Below, piece after piece: positions 23,039 to 35,426 of a stretch of DNA of 64,000 nucleotides. This DNA comes from Ophiura sarsii (lineage: Eukaryota > Echinodermata > Ophiuroidea > Amphilepidida > Ophiuridae), in assembly GCA_035610835.1 (NCBI GenBank), contig CM069441.1, positions 101,181,606-101,245,605 of the forward strand. The letters run 5' to 3'. Under the pieces are notes generated by a model. That model saw only the letters and a program-made list of their open reading frames with translations. It did no database searches and had not been told where the DNA came from. Made by a program: the position numbers and the translations under genes. The number at the start of each line of letters is the position of its first letter. Positions within the stretch are counted from its first letter, which is position 1.

Positions 23039-24031
23039 CGAGGGTCATTCAATAAGTTCTACCTCCTCTCTTATAACATTGCTATATGAATTTGATGATT
23101 ATAGCTCTGAATCATAACTGCACATTTAGAGTAAATGATAATTGACAGTGTTTATTTTTTGTTCTGATGCGGTGAACTTTGGACACCGGGTCGAATGTTA
23201 CCCTCAAAATAAATACATGTTTTTGTCTGGGGTTTTTTGTCTTCGTATTGTATGGTGTTATATTATAAGAGCACCATTTTAATGTTAAAAAGGGAAAACA
23301 ACGAATTTTCTTGATTTAAGTATAGATTGTTTAAAAGCTCGAACAGGGTGGGGGGGGGGGGGGGGGAGTCTAGGGGTGATGTGCCCCCCTCAGAATTGGA
23401 TTTTTTTCTTCAAATTTTCGAACCCAATTGGTGCGATTTGGTATGTACTTTTGAGCAATATTTGAGCAATCACTTTATTTCCAATCAATATTGGCTTTTT
23501 ATATAGGCCTATGCCAGAAAGAAGTTATACTATATAGTTATACCTTACAAAATATCAGATTTCTCGTCAATGTACGTACGCGTATGTATCCCGACCAACT
23601 TCCATTAAACTCCAAACGTTCTTATGTCACTCGCATGCCTCTCCGCCCACCTTTTCGCCCCACCCCACCATTTTCTTTGTTTCTTCTTTTTCGTTTGTCC
23701 CCTCTTTTCCCCTTTTTTTCTCCCCCCACCCTTTTTGTGGAGGGGGGGGGGGGGGGGTATCCGCGCCTGCGTCCCGTCTCTTCGAATTGACCATTTATCA
23801 GCTTCTAGGAGATATTATGCTGTGGTTCTTCCGTTTCTGTCACACTAAATGGAGATTCGGTTTTCATTGCATCTCCAGAAAAGTACAACCTGTACTCAGA
23901 CCAATTTACTATGAATTTGTAGCCGCGATTCAATTTAAGGCTACAAATGTGGATGGAATATTTATAAGGCTGGCGTGTATAATAGCAAAAACATGTTGTG
24001 AAAGGAGGTAGAACTTATTTAATAACCCTTG
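23039..24031. mobile_element. Mariner-like non-autonomous element splitting the satellite
   Basis: The left tip 'cgagggtcattcaataag' and right tip 'cttatttaataacccttg' are inverted copies, and the match runs on for about 30 bp through 'ttctacctcct'. TA lies at the left junction and CA at the right, so the TA duplication is decayed by one base. 'GAGGGTCATTCAATAAGT' tips are characteristic of mariner-type elements. The ~990-bp interior has G/C homopolymers and no intact transposase. Confidence 0.8.
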
Positions 24032-27000
24032 CACAGGGTATCAAACAAGGCAATGCTATCAGCAGTTACGTGAATGATGTCTTCTGGGCTAAACAAACTA
24101 ATAAGTGTATTTTGATGAAAGTGTCCCATACTTCCTTCTGTCATGGGCCCGGCAGAGTAGATAGCACATCAAACAAGTCACCGCTATCAGCAGTAGATAG
24201 CATATTAAACAAGTCACCACTATCAGCAGTAGATAGCATATCAAATATAGCACCTATCAAACAAGTCATTGCTCTCAGCAATAGATAGCATGCATCAAGT
24301 CACTGCTACCAGCAGTGAATATTATTTTCATATCACACTGTCATTGTTATTAAACTGCTGATAGCAATGACTTGTTTGAACAGATAAGCAGCAGAAAACT
24401 GTTATCAGCACAATATAGCATATTTAACAAGACACTGCTTTTGGCAACAGATAGTATCCAACAGGACACTATCGGCAGTAAATAGCATATCCAACAAGAC
24501 ACTGCTATCGACAGCAGATAGCATATCCAACAGGACAATGCTATCATCAGTACATAGCACATCAAACAATTCACTGTTATCAGCAATAGATATCACATCA
24601 AACAATTCACTGCTGTCAGCAGTAGATGGCGGATCACGCAAGACACTTCTGTCAGATCAGTTACATAACCAATGCTATCAGCAGTCAATGCTATAATAAT
24701 AATCAGTATTTATATAGCGCCTTTTCCAAAGGTTCAAAGCGCTGTAATTTCGCAATGCAACGTCCAGGCAGCAGCTATCAGCAAGTCAATAGCAGTAGAT
24801 AGCTCATATCAAACAAGTCACTGCTATCAGCAGTAGATAGCATATCAAACAATTCACTGTTATCAGCAGTAGAGAGCATATTATGCAAGACACTGCTGGC
24901 AGTTACATAATCAAACAAGTCAATGATATTAGCAGTAGATAGCTCATATCAAACAAGTCACTGTTATCAGCAGTAGATATCATGCAAGACACTTCTATCA
25001 GCTACATAGCATATCAAAAGAGTCAATGCTATCAGCAGCAGATAGCTCATATCAATCAAGTCACTGTTATCAGCAGTAGATAGCATATCACACAAGACAA
25101 TGCTATCAGTAACATACCACATCGAACAAGTAAATGTTATCAGCAGTAGATAGCTCATATCAAATAAGTCACTGCTATAAGCAGTAGATAGCATATCAAA
25201 CAAGTAACTTATCATCAGTAGATAGTATATTACGCAAGACACAGCTATCAGTTACATAACATATCAAACAATTCACTCCTATCAGCAGTATGAAGCATAC
25301 CATGCAAGACACAGATATCAGTTACATAGCATATCAAACAAGTAAATGTTATCAGCAGTAGATAGCTCATATCAAATAAGTCACTGCTATTAGCAGTAGA
25401 TACCATATCAAACAAGTAACTTATCAGCAGTAGATAGCATATCACACATGACACCACGTTCAGTTACATGGCATATCAAACAAGTAATGTTATTCACACT
25501 ATATAGCTCATATCAAACAAGCCACAGCTATCAGCAGTAGATAGCATATCACGCAAGACACTGCTATCAGTTACATAGCATATCAAACAAGTCACTGTTA
25601 TCAGCAGATAGCATATCATGCAAGACACTGCTATTAGTTACATAGCATATCAAACAATTTACTGCTATCAGCAGTATATAGCATATCACGCCAGACACTG
25701 CTATCAGTTACATAGCATATTAAACAAGTAAATGTTATCAGCAGTAGATAGCTCATATCAATCAAGTCACTGATATTAGCAGTAAATAGCATATCAAACA
25801 AGTTGCTGTTCTCAGCAGTATAGCACATCACGCAAGACACTGCTACCAGTTACATAGCATATAAAACAAGTAAATGTTATCAGCAGTAGATAGCTCATAT
25901 TAATCAAGTCAGCTATCATCAGTAGATAGCATATCACGCAAGACATTGCTATCAGTTACATAGCATATCAAACAATTCACTGTTATCAGCATTAGATAGC
26001 ATATCAAACAAGTCACTGTTATCAGCAGCAGATAGCATATCACGCAAGACACTGCTATCAGTTACATAGCATAGCAAACAAGTAAATGTTATCAGCAGTA
26101 GATAGCTCATATCAAACAAGTCAGTTATCAGCAGTAAATAGCATATCACGCAAGACATTGCTATCAGATACATAGTATATCAAACAATTCACTGTTATCA
26201 GTAGTAGATAGCATATCAAACAATTCACTGCTATCAGCAGTATATAGCATATCACGCCAGACACTGCTATCAGTTACATAGCATATTAAACAAGTAAATG
26301 TTATCAGCAGTAGATAGCTCATATTAATCAAGTCAGCTATCATCAGTAGATAGCATATCACGCAAGACATTGCTATCAGTTACATAGCATATCAAACAAT
26401 TCACTGTTATCAGCATTAGATAGCATATCAAACAAGTCACTGTTATCAGCAGCAGATAGCATATCACGCAAGACACTGCTATCAGTTACATAGCATATCA
26501 AACAAGTAAATGTTATCAGCAGTAGATAGCTCATATCAAACAAGTCAGTTATCAGCAGTAAATAGCATATCACGCAAGACATTGCTATCAGATACATAGT
26601 ATATCAAACAATTCACTGTTATCAGTAGTAGATAGCATATCAAACAATTCACTGCTATCAGCAGTATATAGCATATCACGCAAGACACTGCTATCAGTTA
26701 CATAGCATATCAAACAAGTAAATGTTATCAGCAGTAGATAGCTCATATCAAACAAGTCAGTTATCAGCAGTAAATAGCATATCACGCAAGACATTGCTAT
26801 CAGATACATAGTATATCAAACAAGTCACTGTTATCATTAGTAGATAGCATATCACGCAAGACACTGCTATCAGTTACATAGCATATTAAACAAGTAAATG
26901 TTATCAGCAGTAGATAGCTCATATCAAACAAGTCACTGCTATTAGCAGTAGAGAGCATATCAAACAAGTCACTGTTATCAGCAGTAGATATATAGCATAT

Positions 27001-27090
27001 CAAACAAGTCACTATAATCACGCAAAACACTGATACCAGTAACATAGCATATAAAGTCAATGTTATCAGCAGCAATAGGTAGGTATCAAT
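24032..27090. repeat. Hairpin satellite array, right block with higher-order repeats
   Basis: The monomer core is the same as in the left block ('gctatcagcagtagatagc'), but linkers differ: 'acaagtcact', 'cacgcaagacact', 'ttacatagcatatcaaac'. From about 25950 to 26990 the array has a 212-bp higher-order period of six ~35-bp monomers. The phrase 'agatacatagtatatcaaac' recurs at 26167, 26591 and 26803. Alternate units are nearly identical over 424 bp ('cagcattaga' at 25987 and 26411). The stretch 24100-24700 is more degenerate, contains unique sequence, and has one piece in reverse orientation near 24354-24382. Confidence 0.9.
24692..24762. repeat. Dispersed 'tatatagcgc' repeat, copy 1
   Basis: 'ataataataatcagtattta', 'tatagcgcctttt' then 'caaagcgct'. 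The same order occurs at 33380-33445. It sits as an island inside the satellite array. Confidence 0.6.
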
Positions 27091-27733
27091 GATTGTCTGA
27101 GATTACATATATTGTATTCATTCCATGCTGCAAGGCTTCGCCAATTTGGAGCTGATCAAACTATACCATTTCAAAGCAAATGTGGATGAACTTGAGAAAT
27201 TTACATACAATAAAGCAACTTTCTTAAATTTTGTTTTCAATCCTATTGTATACAGTTGCACTTGATAGAGGTCATTTGGACGATTTAATTAAAAACCGAG
27301 GGGGGGGGGGGGGGAGAGTCAACTGTAACACTTTAAGTATGCATGACCTAAAAATGTACTTTTTTCAAAATCCTATAAATTTTTATGTATTTATGGAGTC
27401 AGATTGGGGGGAGAAAAACACACAAAATCCACATTTTATCACAAATGTTGGCTTCAGAGGCAATAAGCGTTTAGGAGTGTTTGAAAAATCTTTGGTCAAA
27501 CACTGGCAGCAAACTACAGCATAATGTTTGACTGCCCCCCACCCACCCCTGGGTTAGAAAGCGACAACACCATTACAAATAATACATGGACAACTCTCCT
27601 GATATATATCAAGTGTAATATAAAGTTTATTTACAATAAGTTTTGGATCATCATATCATTATTGCTATTATAGGTACAGTTTATATTAAATGCAATGATT
27701 GCTTTTTATCAGTTGCTGATGAACAAAAATGTT
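27091..27733. other. Non-coding stretch between satellite and MITE
   Basis: Contains a G run at about 27301-27315 and 'gactgcccccc' at 27530. No exon or defined element recognised. Confidence 0.35.
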
Positions 27734-28110
27734 TTAAAGGGGCATTGAGAGATACGTATGGGAGTGCGCCCTCAATTATCTTGTAAATCAGGTTTTTTTG
27801 CATCAAAGTAATACTTAGGCATATACTAACTACCATCTGAAACAGTTTACCAACATTCGCCGTTTATCATATAAAATGTCATGATTTTCTTAGTTGCGAT
27901 ATGATCATATCGAAACTCAGGTGCTGAATTTGGAAGTTATGCATCGTTTTACTCACGGACTTTCGCGGCAAATCTCAACCCGGAAGTGCCGTTTTTTGCT
28001 TATTTTGGCATGAAGGCGATGTCGGAATTGTATGACATTTTGGATTTGGGCTATGTTGATGATTATCTTGCTCATTTAGTATATCGATACATCTCTCAAT
28101 GCCCCTTTAA
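27734..28110. mobile_element. TTAA-bounded MITE, family 3
   Basis: TTAA at each end with inverted tips 'aggggcattgagagat' and 'atctctcaatgcccct'. It is 377 bp, single copy in this window, without coding capacity. Confidence 0.8.
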
Positions 28111-28536
28111 CAAGCAGTCTATTGGTCTCTCAATACACATGGTTATATTGATAAATAATGTGATAAGCAATCCTTTCAGGTAGGGTTGGTCAGTGAGGAA
28201 ATCTTGTCCACCAACATTTTTTTTGAAAAATATCCAACATTTCAAAAATCTTAAAATATTTTTGAAATGTTTCACATTTTAAAAATCTTTCAAAACATTT
28301 ACAAAAAAATATTAAAGTATAAAAATTGCGAACTCAATATGAGGGTTCACATTAAAGAATGCATGTCCCTATGTTACTTTGGGTACTTGCAGAGGCATTT
28401 TTTTTAAATTGACAACAACCCTCACAGAAATACCTATACTTGATTATCATAATCTAATAAAAATGATAATAAGACTCGAAAATGATAATAGTTGGATGAA
28501 TGGTGTTCTTCTCACAAATCCATGGTGGAAAGTCCC

Positions 28537-28922
28537 GGGGGGGGGGGGGGTACTCGGATTTGGTTTGGTCGGGGGTGTGCCGCTGGAGATTCAAAACCCA
28601 TACCCATTTTTAGGGGTGATTTTGGAAAAATCGGTACCCATTTTTAGGGGTTTTGCTTCATTTTAGACCAAATTTTCGCTAATTATCGGGAAAATATACC
28701 TAATTTTTGCAAATTTTCGCGAAAATAAACCTAATTTTGGCAAATTTTCGCGAAAATAGACAAAAAAATTGCGAAAATAGACCCATTTGTAGAAAGTGAC
28801 CCCATTATTAGGGATTTCCAGCACAAAATCATACCCCATGTTTAGGGATTTTGTGCCCAAAAAGCTACCCATTAGAGCGGCACACCCCCGTATACCGTCT
28901 TAGGCGAGTACCCCCCCCCCCG
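28537..28922. mobile_element. Poly-G-tipped foldback element
   Basis: The left tip is a G run then 'tactcggatttggtttgg', then 'ggggtgtgccgctgg'. The right tip is 'gcggcacacccccgtat', 'gcgagta' then a C run. The arms carry 'cccatttttaggggt' and 'attttcgcgaaaat' words in both orientations. Closest relative: 47589-47884. Confidence 0.7.
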
Positions 28923-29327
28923 TGGAAAGTGTAATAAAATTAAACTTACGTTTCATGCTCAACTGACTGGGCACTTCAGACTTCAATAAAACAACTTAAT
29001 TTTGTGAGGGATTTAATTTTTCGCGAGGGATGTCGATTAGCAAAATTAAATACCTGCGAAATTGGCAATTTTCCATTGAAAGTAACAATAAAATTTCCAG
29101 ATTCGCAAAATTAAACGACCACTTAAATAGCAGAAATTCTAAATTTGCAAAAAATGAATCCGTGAAATTATAGTGTTTTACAGTATTCGACATTGCTCTC
29201 CTCATTGGATTTTTATAGTGACTACCGATGGATGTAGAGGGCGCTGTAGAGATCACAGTCATTGTCGTATAATAGATGTTGTTGAGTAGGTAGACCCCTT
29301 GTCTTTATTCAGACCATCTAGTTGTTT

Positions 29328-29634
29328 CAGTGGCGTAACTAGCTTATTCATATTTGTGGGGCAAGAAATGAAAGTCAACCGACAAGATTGTTTTAAATGA
29401 AAAAAAGCATGGCATGATTAAGGTACATTTTGGCTCTTAACAAGCTTGTACAAAAGAATATCGCATTTTGGGGACACACAAGGGTGCGTAGCGCGTGAAT
29501 CTTTTTAAACTTTTGACCATCATAATTCCATGATTCCTCTTGTCAAATGAACCAACAGTGCCAATCTTAACCGACACAACATCCATATTTGGGGGGGGAT
29601 CGCCCCCTTGCCCCCCTCTCTCGTTACGCCACTG
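29328..29634. mobile_element. hAT-like element (CAGTGGCGTAAC), 8-bp duplication
   Basis: Starts 'cagtggcgtaactag' and ends 'cgttacgccactg'. It is flanked by 'agttgttt' (29320-29327) and 'ggttgttt' (29635-29642), an 8-bp duplication with one mismatch. The interior resembles 54973-55278 ('accgacacaac', G run, 'cgccccc'). Confidence 0.8.
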
Positions 29635-29880
29635 GGTTGTTTTGTTCACCTCCTTGTCAATGACCTTGACCTCATTCCACCTGACGACATGATCAGTTAC
29701 TGCAGATTTGTATTGTTCATCTAGGGATGCTTTCTATGAGACTGTGTGTAAGATTTAGCACTGATTTACCAACTCAACAACAACTACAACAAATCCTTTA
29801 CCTCTACATCCTTTACCTCTACTATAAAAGGCCAGTGAGGAGATCATTGGTCAAATAGTGTTATGAAGTGCTCAGAGCAG

Positions 29881-30112
29881 TTAACACTTTCCACGCAGCT
29901 ATTATTTTTACCATATTATACAAAACAAGATTTGTCAGAAACCTTTCACAATTTTCAAAGTCTATATCAAGGATTACTGACCCGATACTAGACATGTTTG
30001 TACTTATGTTAATGCATTTCTCATGGTGATTCCAAATAAAGTAATGAAATTCTATAATTTTGTGAAATGTTGGAATGTCGTCTGCAGGTGCCTGCCGCGT
30101 GCAAAGTGTTAA
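29881..30112 (+). mobile_element. TTAA MITE family 1, copy d
   Basis: TTAACACTTTCCACGCAGC at left and 'gccgcgtgcaaagtgttaa' at right; same interior words as copy a. Confidence 0.85.
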
Positions 30113-31770
30113 GCATGAACATTTTGCTTTTACTATACTTTCCACCACAAATTTGAAAGAAGAAAACCATCCTTTCACATATTTCATGAACAATCCTGAT
30201 GAACCTATACCAAGTTAAAATTATAATATCCGCAAAAATCAGACATTCAATGCAACATTTAAAATGAAATGGCCAAGGGAGTTAAATGCACGTTCAAAGT
30301 GCTACAGTATGGTTCAATCACACTCCTAATAATAATTGAACTTCTGGTTTGCGAGTTCAGGCAACAAAGAAAACCCAACAACCCTGTTCTACAGGCCCTT
30401 TTTTCAAATTAAAAATATTTTAATATTTTTAAAATTCAAAAAAATTATCGTTTTATTTTCATGTCGCCTAAATGCAATTAACAACTGTCAACTCATAATA
30501 AAATTAAAGAAGTTGTCAGCTCTCGTTGCGTATCACTCACAATTGATATATAAGGAGTTGTAATAAAGAGTGATTTTTGTGAAACTGTAACATGAAGTTA
30601 GTTTGTGGCAAAAGGGGCTCCATCCAGGTTCACAGACTTTTGAGATGATCCAGGAGTAATTTTGTTCAGTCACGAGGCCATTTGTAAATTTGACATTAAC
30701 TGTCTATCATGAAATCATATTTTCAAGATTCCTTGTCAATATTTGTTTTCATAATTTAGAACTGATAAAACTATATCAACCTAACTTATCTCACAGGTGC
30801 ATGTTACATGGCTCATGCATGCAAAATGTTGCCAGTTGCTGGCCTAAAATCACCCTTGATTGAGGTTCATTTCTCTTGACCATATCACTTACACCGTTTT
30901 AATGTAACTTTGCAAGACGACACATACACAATTTCTTCTGAAATGTTTCATTTTATTTCCAGGATACGGGTTTAATATAATGCAGTTGCGCTGATGACGG
31001 GGAAAAGGTTGCTGGCTCAGTGAACTCGTCAGCTTTTGAAGCAGTTCAAATCAATATCAGTATAGTCTATAAGAGTGAGAAAATGAAGATAAAATATGCT
31101 TTTGCCAAACAGTTACTAAATTTTGTGTGATGCATTTCCTTTTTCATAAAAAACAAACAAAAACTAAATTATACTAAAACCTGCTTGGCACTTTAGCGTT
31201 TAACACTAAAAGAATAAATGCTCAAGTAATCAAGATTAAACCTTGCCCCATGAAAAAAATCCAGAATTAAAAGAGTTTGATTATGTATACGGCCGTGTGT
31301 TTTGAACTCGCCACCCTTACCGTTGCATGTCCAGATTTTTACATTTTACACCATCTGAGATTCGAATTAGCATATCGCAATAACTATTTGTTCTACCCCA
31401 TAAAAAGTATATATTTTCTGAACGGTAATCTCACAAGGAATCCAAATATGCTATTGGAATTTAGATAAGACCTAATGGTAACATGTTGTGATTAAGAATG
31501 TTCAAAAATATATATTTCTTTCATATTTTGATTTAAGCTCAATAATAATTTTATACCTATCCCAATTATAATTTTACTGTGCATATTTAAGTTCCTCATG
31601 CAATTACCCATCAGAACATAATAGTTGTTAATGGTAAACATGTTGAAATATACTATATCGAGAAGTAAATGAGCACAAACGTTTAAATTTCATATTTATT
31701 AGAGTTTACAAGTATATATTTGTTGGTATGCACTCTATCCTGATTTAAACAGCATTTTTGAATTCCCCTA
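30113..31770. other. Non-coding stretch, nothing recognised
   Basis: AT-rich intergenic DNA between the satellite region and the 3' end of the SPATA20 gene. No exon, RNA gene or bounded repeat seen. Confidence 0.35.
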
Positions 31771-32437
31771 CAGGGTGAGTCAAAAAGACTGCAATAGTGG
31801 AAAGAAGCCATTTTGTTTTCAAAACCAAAATGAATTTTAAAACTTTTTAAACATTGCAAGAATGATGTATTTAATCCTAACTTTGTGTGAAAAAATGAAG
31901 TCGATCACATTTTCCGTTTGTCTTTGGTGAACCTTTTGACCAGTGCACCCATTTTACACGTTTGTCCACGAGATACCCAAAATATGCATCAGATTGCAAA
32001 ATGTGTCTCTCATTAAAATTTGGAAACTTGAGTTCATTTGTGATGTAATTGGAATTTGATGCATCCTTTCTTGTTTACATGTGAGCTAGCATAATCAATT
32101 ATAATCGTACCCATGCAATGAAAGCGTATAATGTTCTAAATTTTAATAAAAAACTGAAATTTTCCATTTTTTTGGTTGGCGGGATATTCAAATATGAAAA
32201 TGCAATGTGTGCCATTTCAAATGAAACTCACTGTGCTCGTGGACAAACAGGTAAATTTGGTTGTGCAGCAAAGAGGGTCACCAAATACAAACGAAAAATG
32301 CGATCGACTTCATTTTTTCACACAAAGTTAGGATTAAATACATCATTCTTGCAACGTTTAAAAAGTTTTAAAATTCATTTTGGTTTTGAAAACAAAATGG
32401 CTTCTTTCCACTATTGCAGTCTTTTTGACTCACCCTG
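31771..32437. mobile_element. TA-bounded foldback element with CAGGGTGAGTC tips
   Basis: TA flanks both ends. The left arm 'cagggtgagtcaaaaag' mirrors the right arm 'ctttttgactcaccctg'. The arms stay closely matched for about 150 bp and remain alignable to about 220 bp ('tttgtccacgag' and its mirror). Total 667 bp. Apparent ORFs are arm translations. Confidence 0.8.
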
Positions 32438-32837
32438 TATTTGAGAGCTTTCCAAAAATGTATAGTTTTGCTATCATCGGTTATTTCTTTTGTTATAGTC
32501 ATGTATGTAAAACCGATGAATTAGGGCAAGTTCACTGTGTAGCGAATAGGGAAAAAGCCAAGGACAACGCAATCGATTACAATTATGATTACAATTGTTG
32601 CACAATAGTTGTCACATTAGTTGAAACAGAATCTTATGGAATATAAAATAATCTATAAAATGAGAGCAAAATCATGTTTGTACCATACAGGGATGAGGAG
32701 TTATAGTGAATTGAACGTAGAATTGGGAACATTTTCTATATTCCCCATAGAGATTGCACACAGCGCCGCCGCCACCACCCCTGACTTTCACAACATAATC
32801 AATCATATCTCAGCCAAACATTTATAGAAATACCTGA

Positions 32838-32843
32838 TTTATT
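32838..32843 (-). promoter_or_regulatory. Candidate polyadenylation signal of the SPATA20 gene
   Basis: AATAAA on the minus strand about 185 bp beyond the stop codon at 33027-33029. It is a plausible distance, but the hexamer is common in AT-rich DNA. Confidence 0.35.
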
Positions 32844-33026
32844 AACACAATGTAGCTAGATAAACAGGCTTTCACATGACACCTCAAACATAGCTCTACC
32901 ACATTTAGTTGTTGAGTTAATAAAGAGAGATGGATGATTCGTCACCAAAAATGCAACGCCACCCTTTTGGGTGGTGAGTTCAAAACACATGGCCATACAT
33001 TTAATTGTTCAGTGATATTAATTTCA

Positions 33027-33278
33027 TTACTTTATTAACAATTCCTGCAGCTCTTCCACACTGTTCACGGGTAACAGGCACTGGTAATTCTCGCAGACGT
33101 ACGCCGTCGCTTTGCCATCTTTCTTGTCAAGCGTTGATAGTAGGCTCAGCTTGGTGCTGAGGAAAGACGAGGGATTTCCATCCGAGAGTATGAGCACTTT
33201 GTTTGGTAGGAAGTGAGAGTGGACGCAGGAGAGAAGAGCCTTGGTGTCATCAGCATCCTTGTCGCCGTGGATTATTAT
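33027..33278 (-). CDS. SPATA20: SPATA20 homologue, terminal coding exon
   Basis: The acceptor 'ctcttatcttttacag' opens a 252-bp exon that ends in TAA (33027-33029) after 83 residues. It enters in phase 0, matching the exon at 43480-43679. It contains IIIHGDKDADDTKALLSCVH, then FLPNKVLILSDGNPSSFL and ATAYVCENYQC. The His-Ser-x-Phe/Tyr-x-Pro-Asn-Lys-Val-Leu-Ile-Leu and Ala-Tyr-Val-Cys-Glu-Asn blocks define the extreme C-terminus of SPATA20 (also called SSP411). SPATA20 belongs to the YyaL family: an N-terminal thioredoxin-like domain followed by a six-hairpin glycosidase-like (alpha/alpha)6 domain. In mammals it is linked to spermatogenesis; its reaction is not established. The intron before it is about 10.2 kb and holds several foldback elements. 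Confidence 0.93.
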   Translation of the reverse strand: MIIHGDKDADDTKALLSCVHSHFLPNKVLILSDGNPSSFLSTKLSLLSTLDKKDGKATAYVCENYQCLLPVNSVEELQELLIK

Positions 33279-33379
33279 CTGTAAAAGATAAGAGAGACAA
33301 TTTAATTTAAGCTTTTACAGGAATAAAGATAGAATTGAATAGGTGTCATGGGTTTACGTAGTAAACTTTAAAATAAATA

Positions 33380-33445
33380 AATAATACACCGTTTTTATAT
33401 AGCGCTTTCCACAATGCAAGTAAAGTCCCAAAGCGCTTTTGACCA
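33380..33445. repeat. Dispersed 'tatatagcgc' repeat, copy 2
   Basis: 'ataaataatacaccg', 'ttatatagcgctttcc', then 'caaagcgctttt'. Same order as 24692-24762. Lies in the last SPATA20 intron, about 100 bp from the terminal exon. Confidence 0.6.
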
Positions 33446-33830
33446 ATTATTATCTCTGCCATTTTGAATCAGAACCCCTTATACTCAAATAACAGTCACA
33501 CCCATCGGTAAAATTATGACATGTAAAGTCATTTCAAGTAACTGGTATATATCAAATTAAGCTACGTTGCCACGATAGGTCAAGTCAAGCAAAGTCACCA
33601 CATTAAATCAAGTAAAATAACCATGATAGATCAGGTCAAACCACCACAAGAGATCAGGTCATGCCACATTGCCAAAGTAGATAAAGTTAAGCCAAATGGC
33701 TATAATAGAGCAAGTAAAACCATTGGTTGCATTGTGTCAAGTCAAGAAATTGACTTGCTTTCAATTAAATTTTGGGCACTTTTTTGTTCAATTTGGCATC
33801 TTCATTTCATCCCATACACAGTCTATCTAT

Positions 33831-34072
33831 TTAATCACGTGGCAGGCGTCTACAGAAGACACTCCAAAATGTCACAAAATGTTTCAAAAACACATCAAAA
33901 TTATTGAATTTCATTACCAATTTGAAATCACCATGACAAATGCATTGAAAAAGGTACAAAAATGCCTAGTTTTGGTTCGGTAATTCTTGAGATAGACTTT
34001 AAAAGTTGGGAAAGGATTCTGAAAAATATGTTTTGAATATGGTAAAACTAATAGCTGCATGGAAAGTTTTAA
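33831..34072 (-). mobile_element. TTAA MITE family 1, copy e (damaged left tip)
   Basis: Right end '...gcatggaaagttttaa' is intact. At left TTAA is followed directly by 'tcacgtggcaggcgtc', so part of the terminal repeat is deleted. Interior words match the family ('aatgcattgaaa', 'gccta'). Confidence 0.75.
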
Positions 34073-34839
34073 GAATCCACAACATTGACCCCTTGGAAAA
34101 CACAATCTTGTCCCTCTGTGCCCCTGAAACTGTCTGGTTATACAACGATCATACGTCAGTCAATACTACTGTGTGATAAATATTGAGGATGTAACACACT
34201 TAGTATTGCCACTAATGGGAAATAAATATAAAGGGATAGATACATTGATAAAACCGACAATGTTACATCAATAGCAACATAGACAGTTATGTGTTGTACC
34301 GATAAGTTAGGCATTGATGATAATCTTGATACTGTACACATGCAGGTGTATGCAAAGTACAGGAGAACTAAAGGTGAGGAGAAAGAAAAGAGATTGAGAA
34401 AGGTCAGTGGCTTAACTTCAGAGAGCGCTTCAGTTATGCAGCGCTACAAACACACCCTTAAGGAGCCCCTGATCCTCGGTGTAATGATCAATTTTTGCTG
34501 AGATGTGACCACAACATAGCGCTTTAGCTGTGCAGAGCTACAGACCCACCCTAAAGGGGCCCCGGATCCACAATTTAATGATCACTTTTTTGCTGAGATG
34601 TGACCACTACATCACCCAACCCCTGCTATTGGACTCTCTGGATGAATATTGAGCCTAGGGAGGGGGGGGGGGGGGGGGGGGAGGCTCTCAACTTTGAACA
34701 ATAAACCCCATCACTCAGTTACACCATTGGGAAGGTATCATATTGTTTATGAACCACATAGTGATACTGTATATATCACAGTAATCAATGCAGGGTGGGC
34801 ATTATGCCACATGAGCTTAGATTTTAACCAGGAAGTGGA

Positions 34840-35138
34840 GGAAGTAACTCCATTTCCCCCATAATTTAGTTATTTGCATGAACACACTAAAAATAACAAT
34901 ATCTTTCAGTATAATAAAGGTTTGGCCCAGTTAAGTCTTTAAAACATTGAAAAAAATCCCGATAAGCATTTGCATCCTAAAAATGTGTACACGCAAGTAT
35001 AGGAAATCCTATGAAAAACCACCACAAAAAGAAACAATTACCAAATTAGTATTCAATTATATTGATTTTTCACAGATAAATCAAGGATAATTCAGTTTTT
35101 GCCTTATATCTCAAAACAATCAAAATGGAGTTACTTCC
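34840..35138. repeat. Foldback with 'gaagtaactccattt' arms
   Basis: 'ggaagtaactccattt' at the left is mirrored by 'aaatggagttacttcc' at the right, ~300 bp apart. It lies in the last SPATA20 intron. No target duplication identified. Confidence 0.5.
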
Positions 35139-35248
35139 TTTTGTCGCGGTGGGGCAGAATTGAACACACCAAACCTTTAGCTAGGGCAAGTGTGATACAC
35201 CCACCCCACCCTTGCCCAACTGAAATCCAGTTATTATTCTTGAGGAGT

Positions 35249-35426
35249 TTAAGGGGGGACCCAAGAAAGTGGTTTTTTTTTAATTTGGTTAGTGCTGTAA
35301 TTATTAAACTATGACTCAAATGTATATAAAAGTATATTTTATATGCATTCGACTAATAGTTCAATAATTACAGCACTCACAAAATTAAAGAAATCAAATC
35401 AAAAACTTCCTTGGGTCCCCTCTTAA
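35249..35426. mobile_element. Short TTAA-bounded foldback MITE
   Basis: TTAA, 'ggggggacccaagaaag' at left and 'cttccttgggtcccctc', TTAA at right. An internal 'tgctgtaattatt' is mirrored by 'aataattacagca'. It is 178 bp and single copy here. Confidence 0.65.

Noticed and set aside
23491..23848. Plus-strand frames inside the mariner-like element as transposase
   Set aside because: They are dominated by Pro/Phe runs from C/T homopolymers and lack a helix-turn-helix or DDE/D motifs.
22551..27075. Many minus-strand open frames of repeated Leu/Ser/Asp-rich peptides
   Set aside because: They are translations of the hairpin satellite. The repeating peptide follows the DNA period and appears in several frames.
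22170..27090. CRISPR array
   Set aside because: Palindromic repeats with short spacers look superficially similar. The linkers are themselves repeats, the context is an animal genome, and no cas genes exist.
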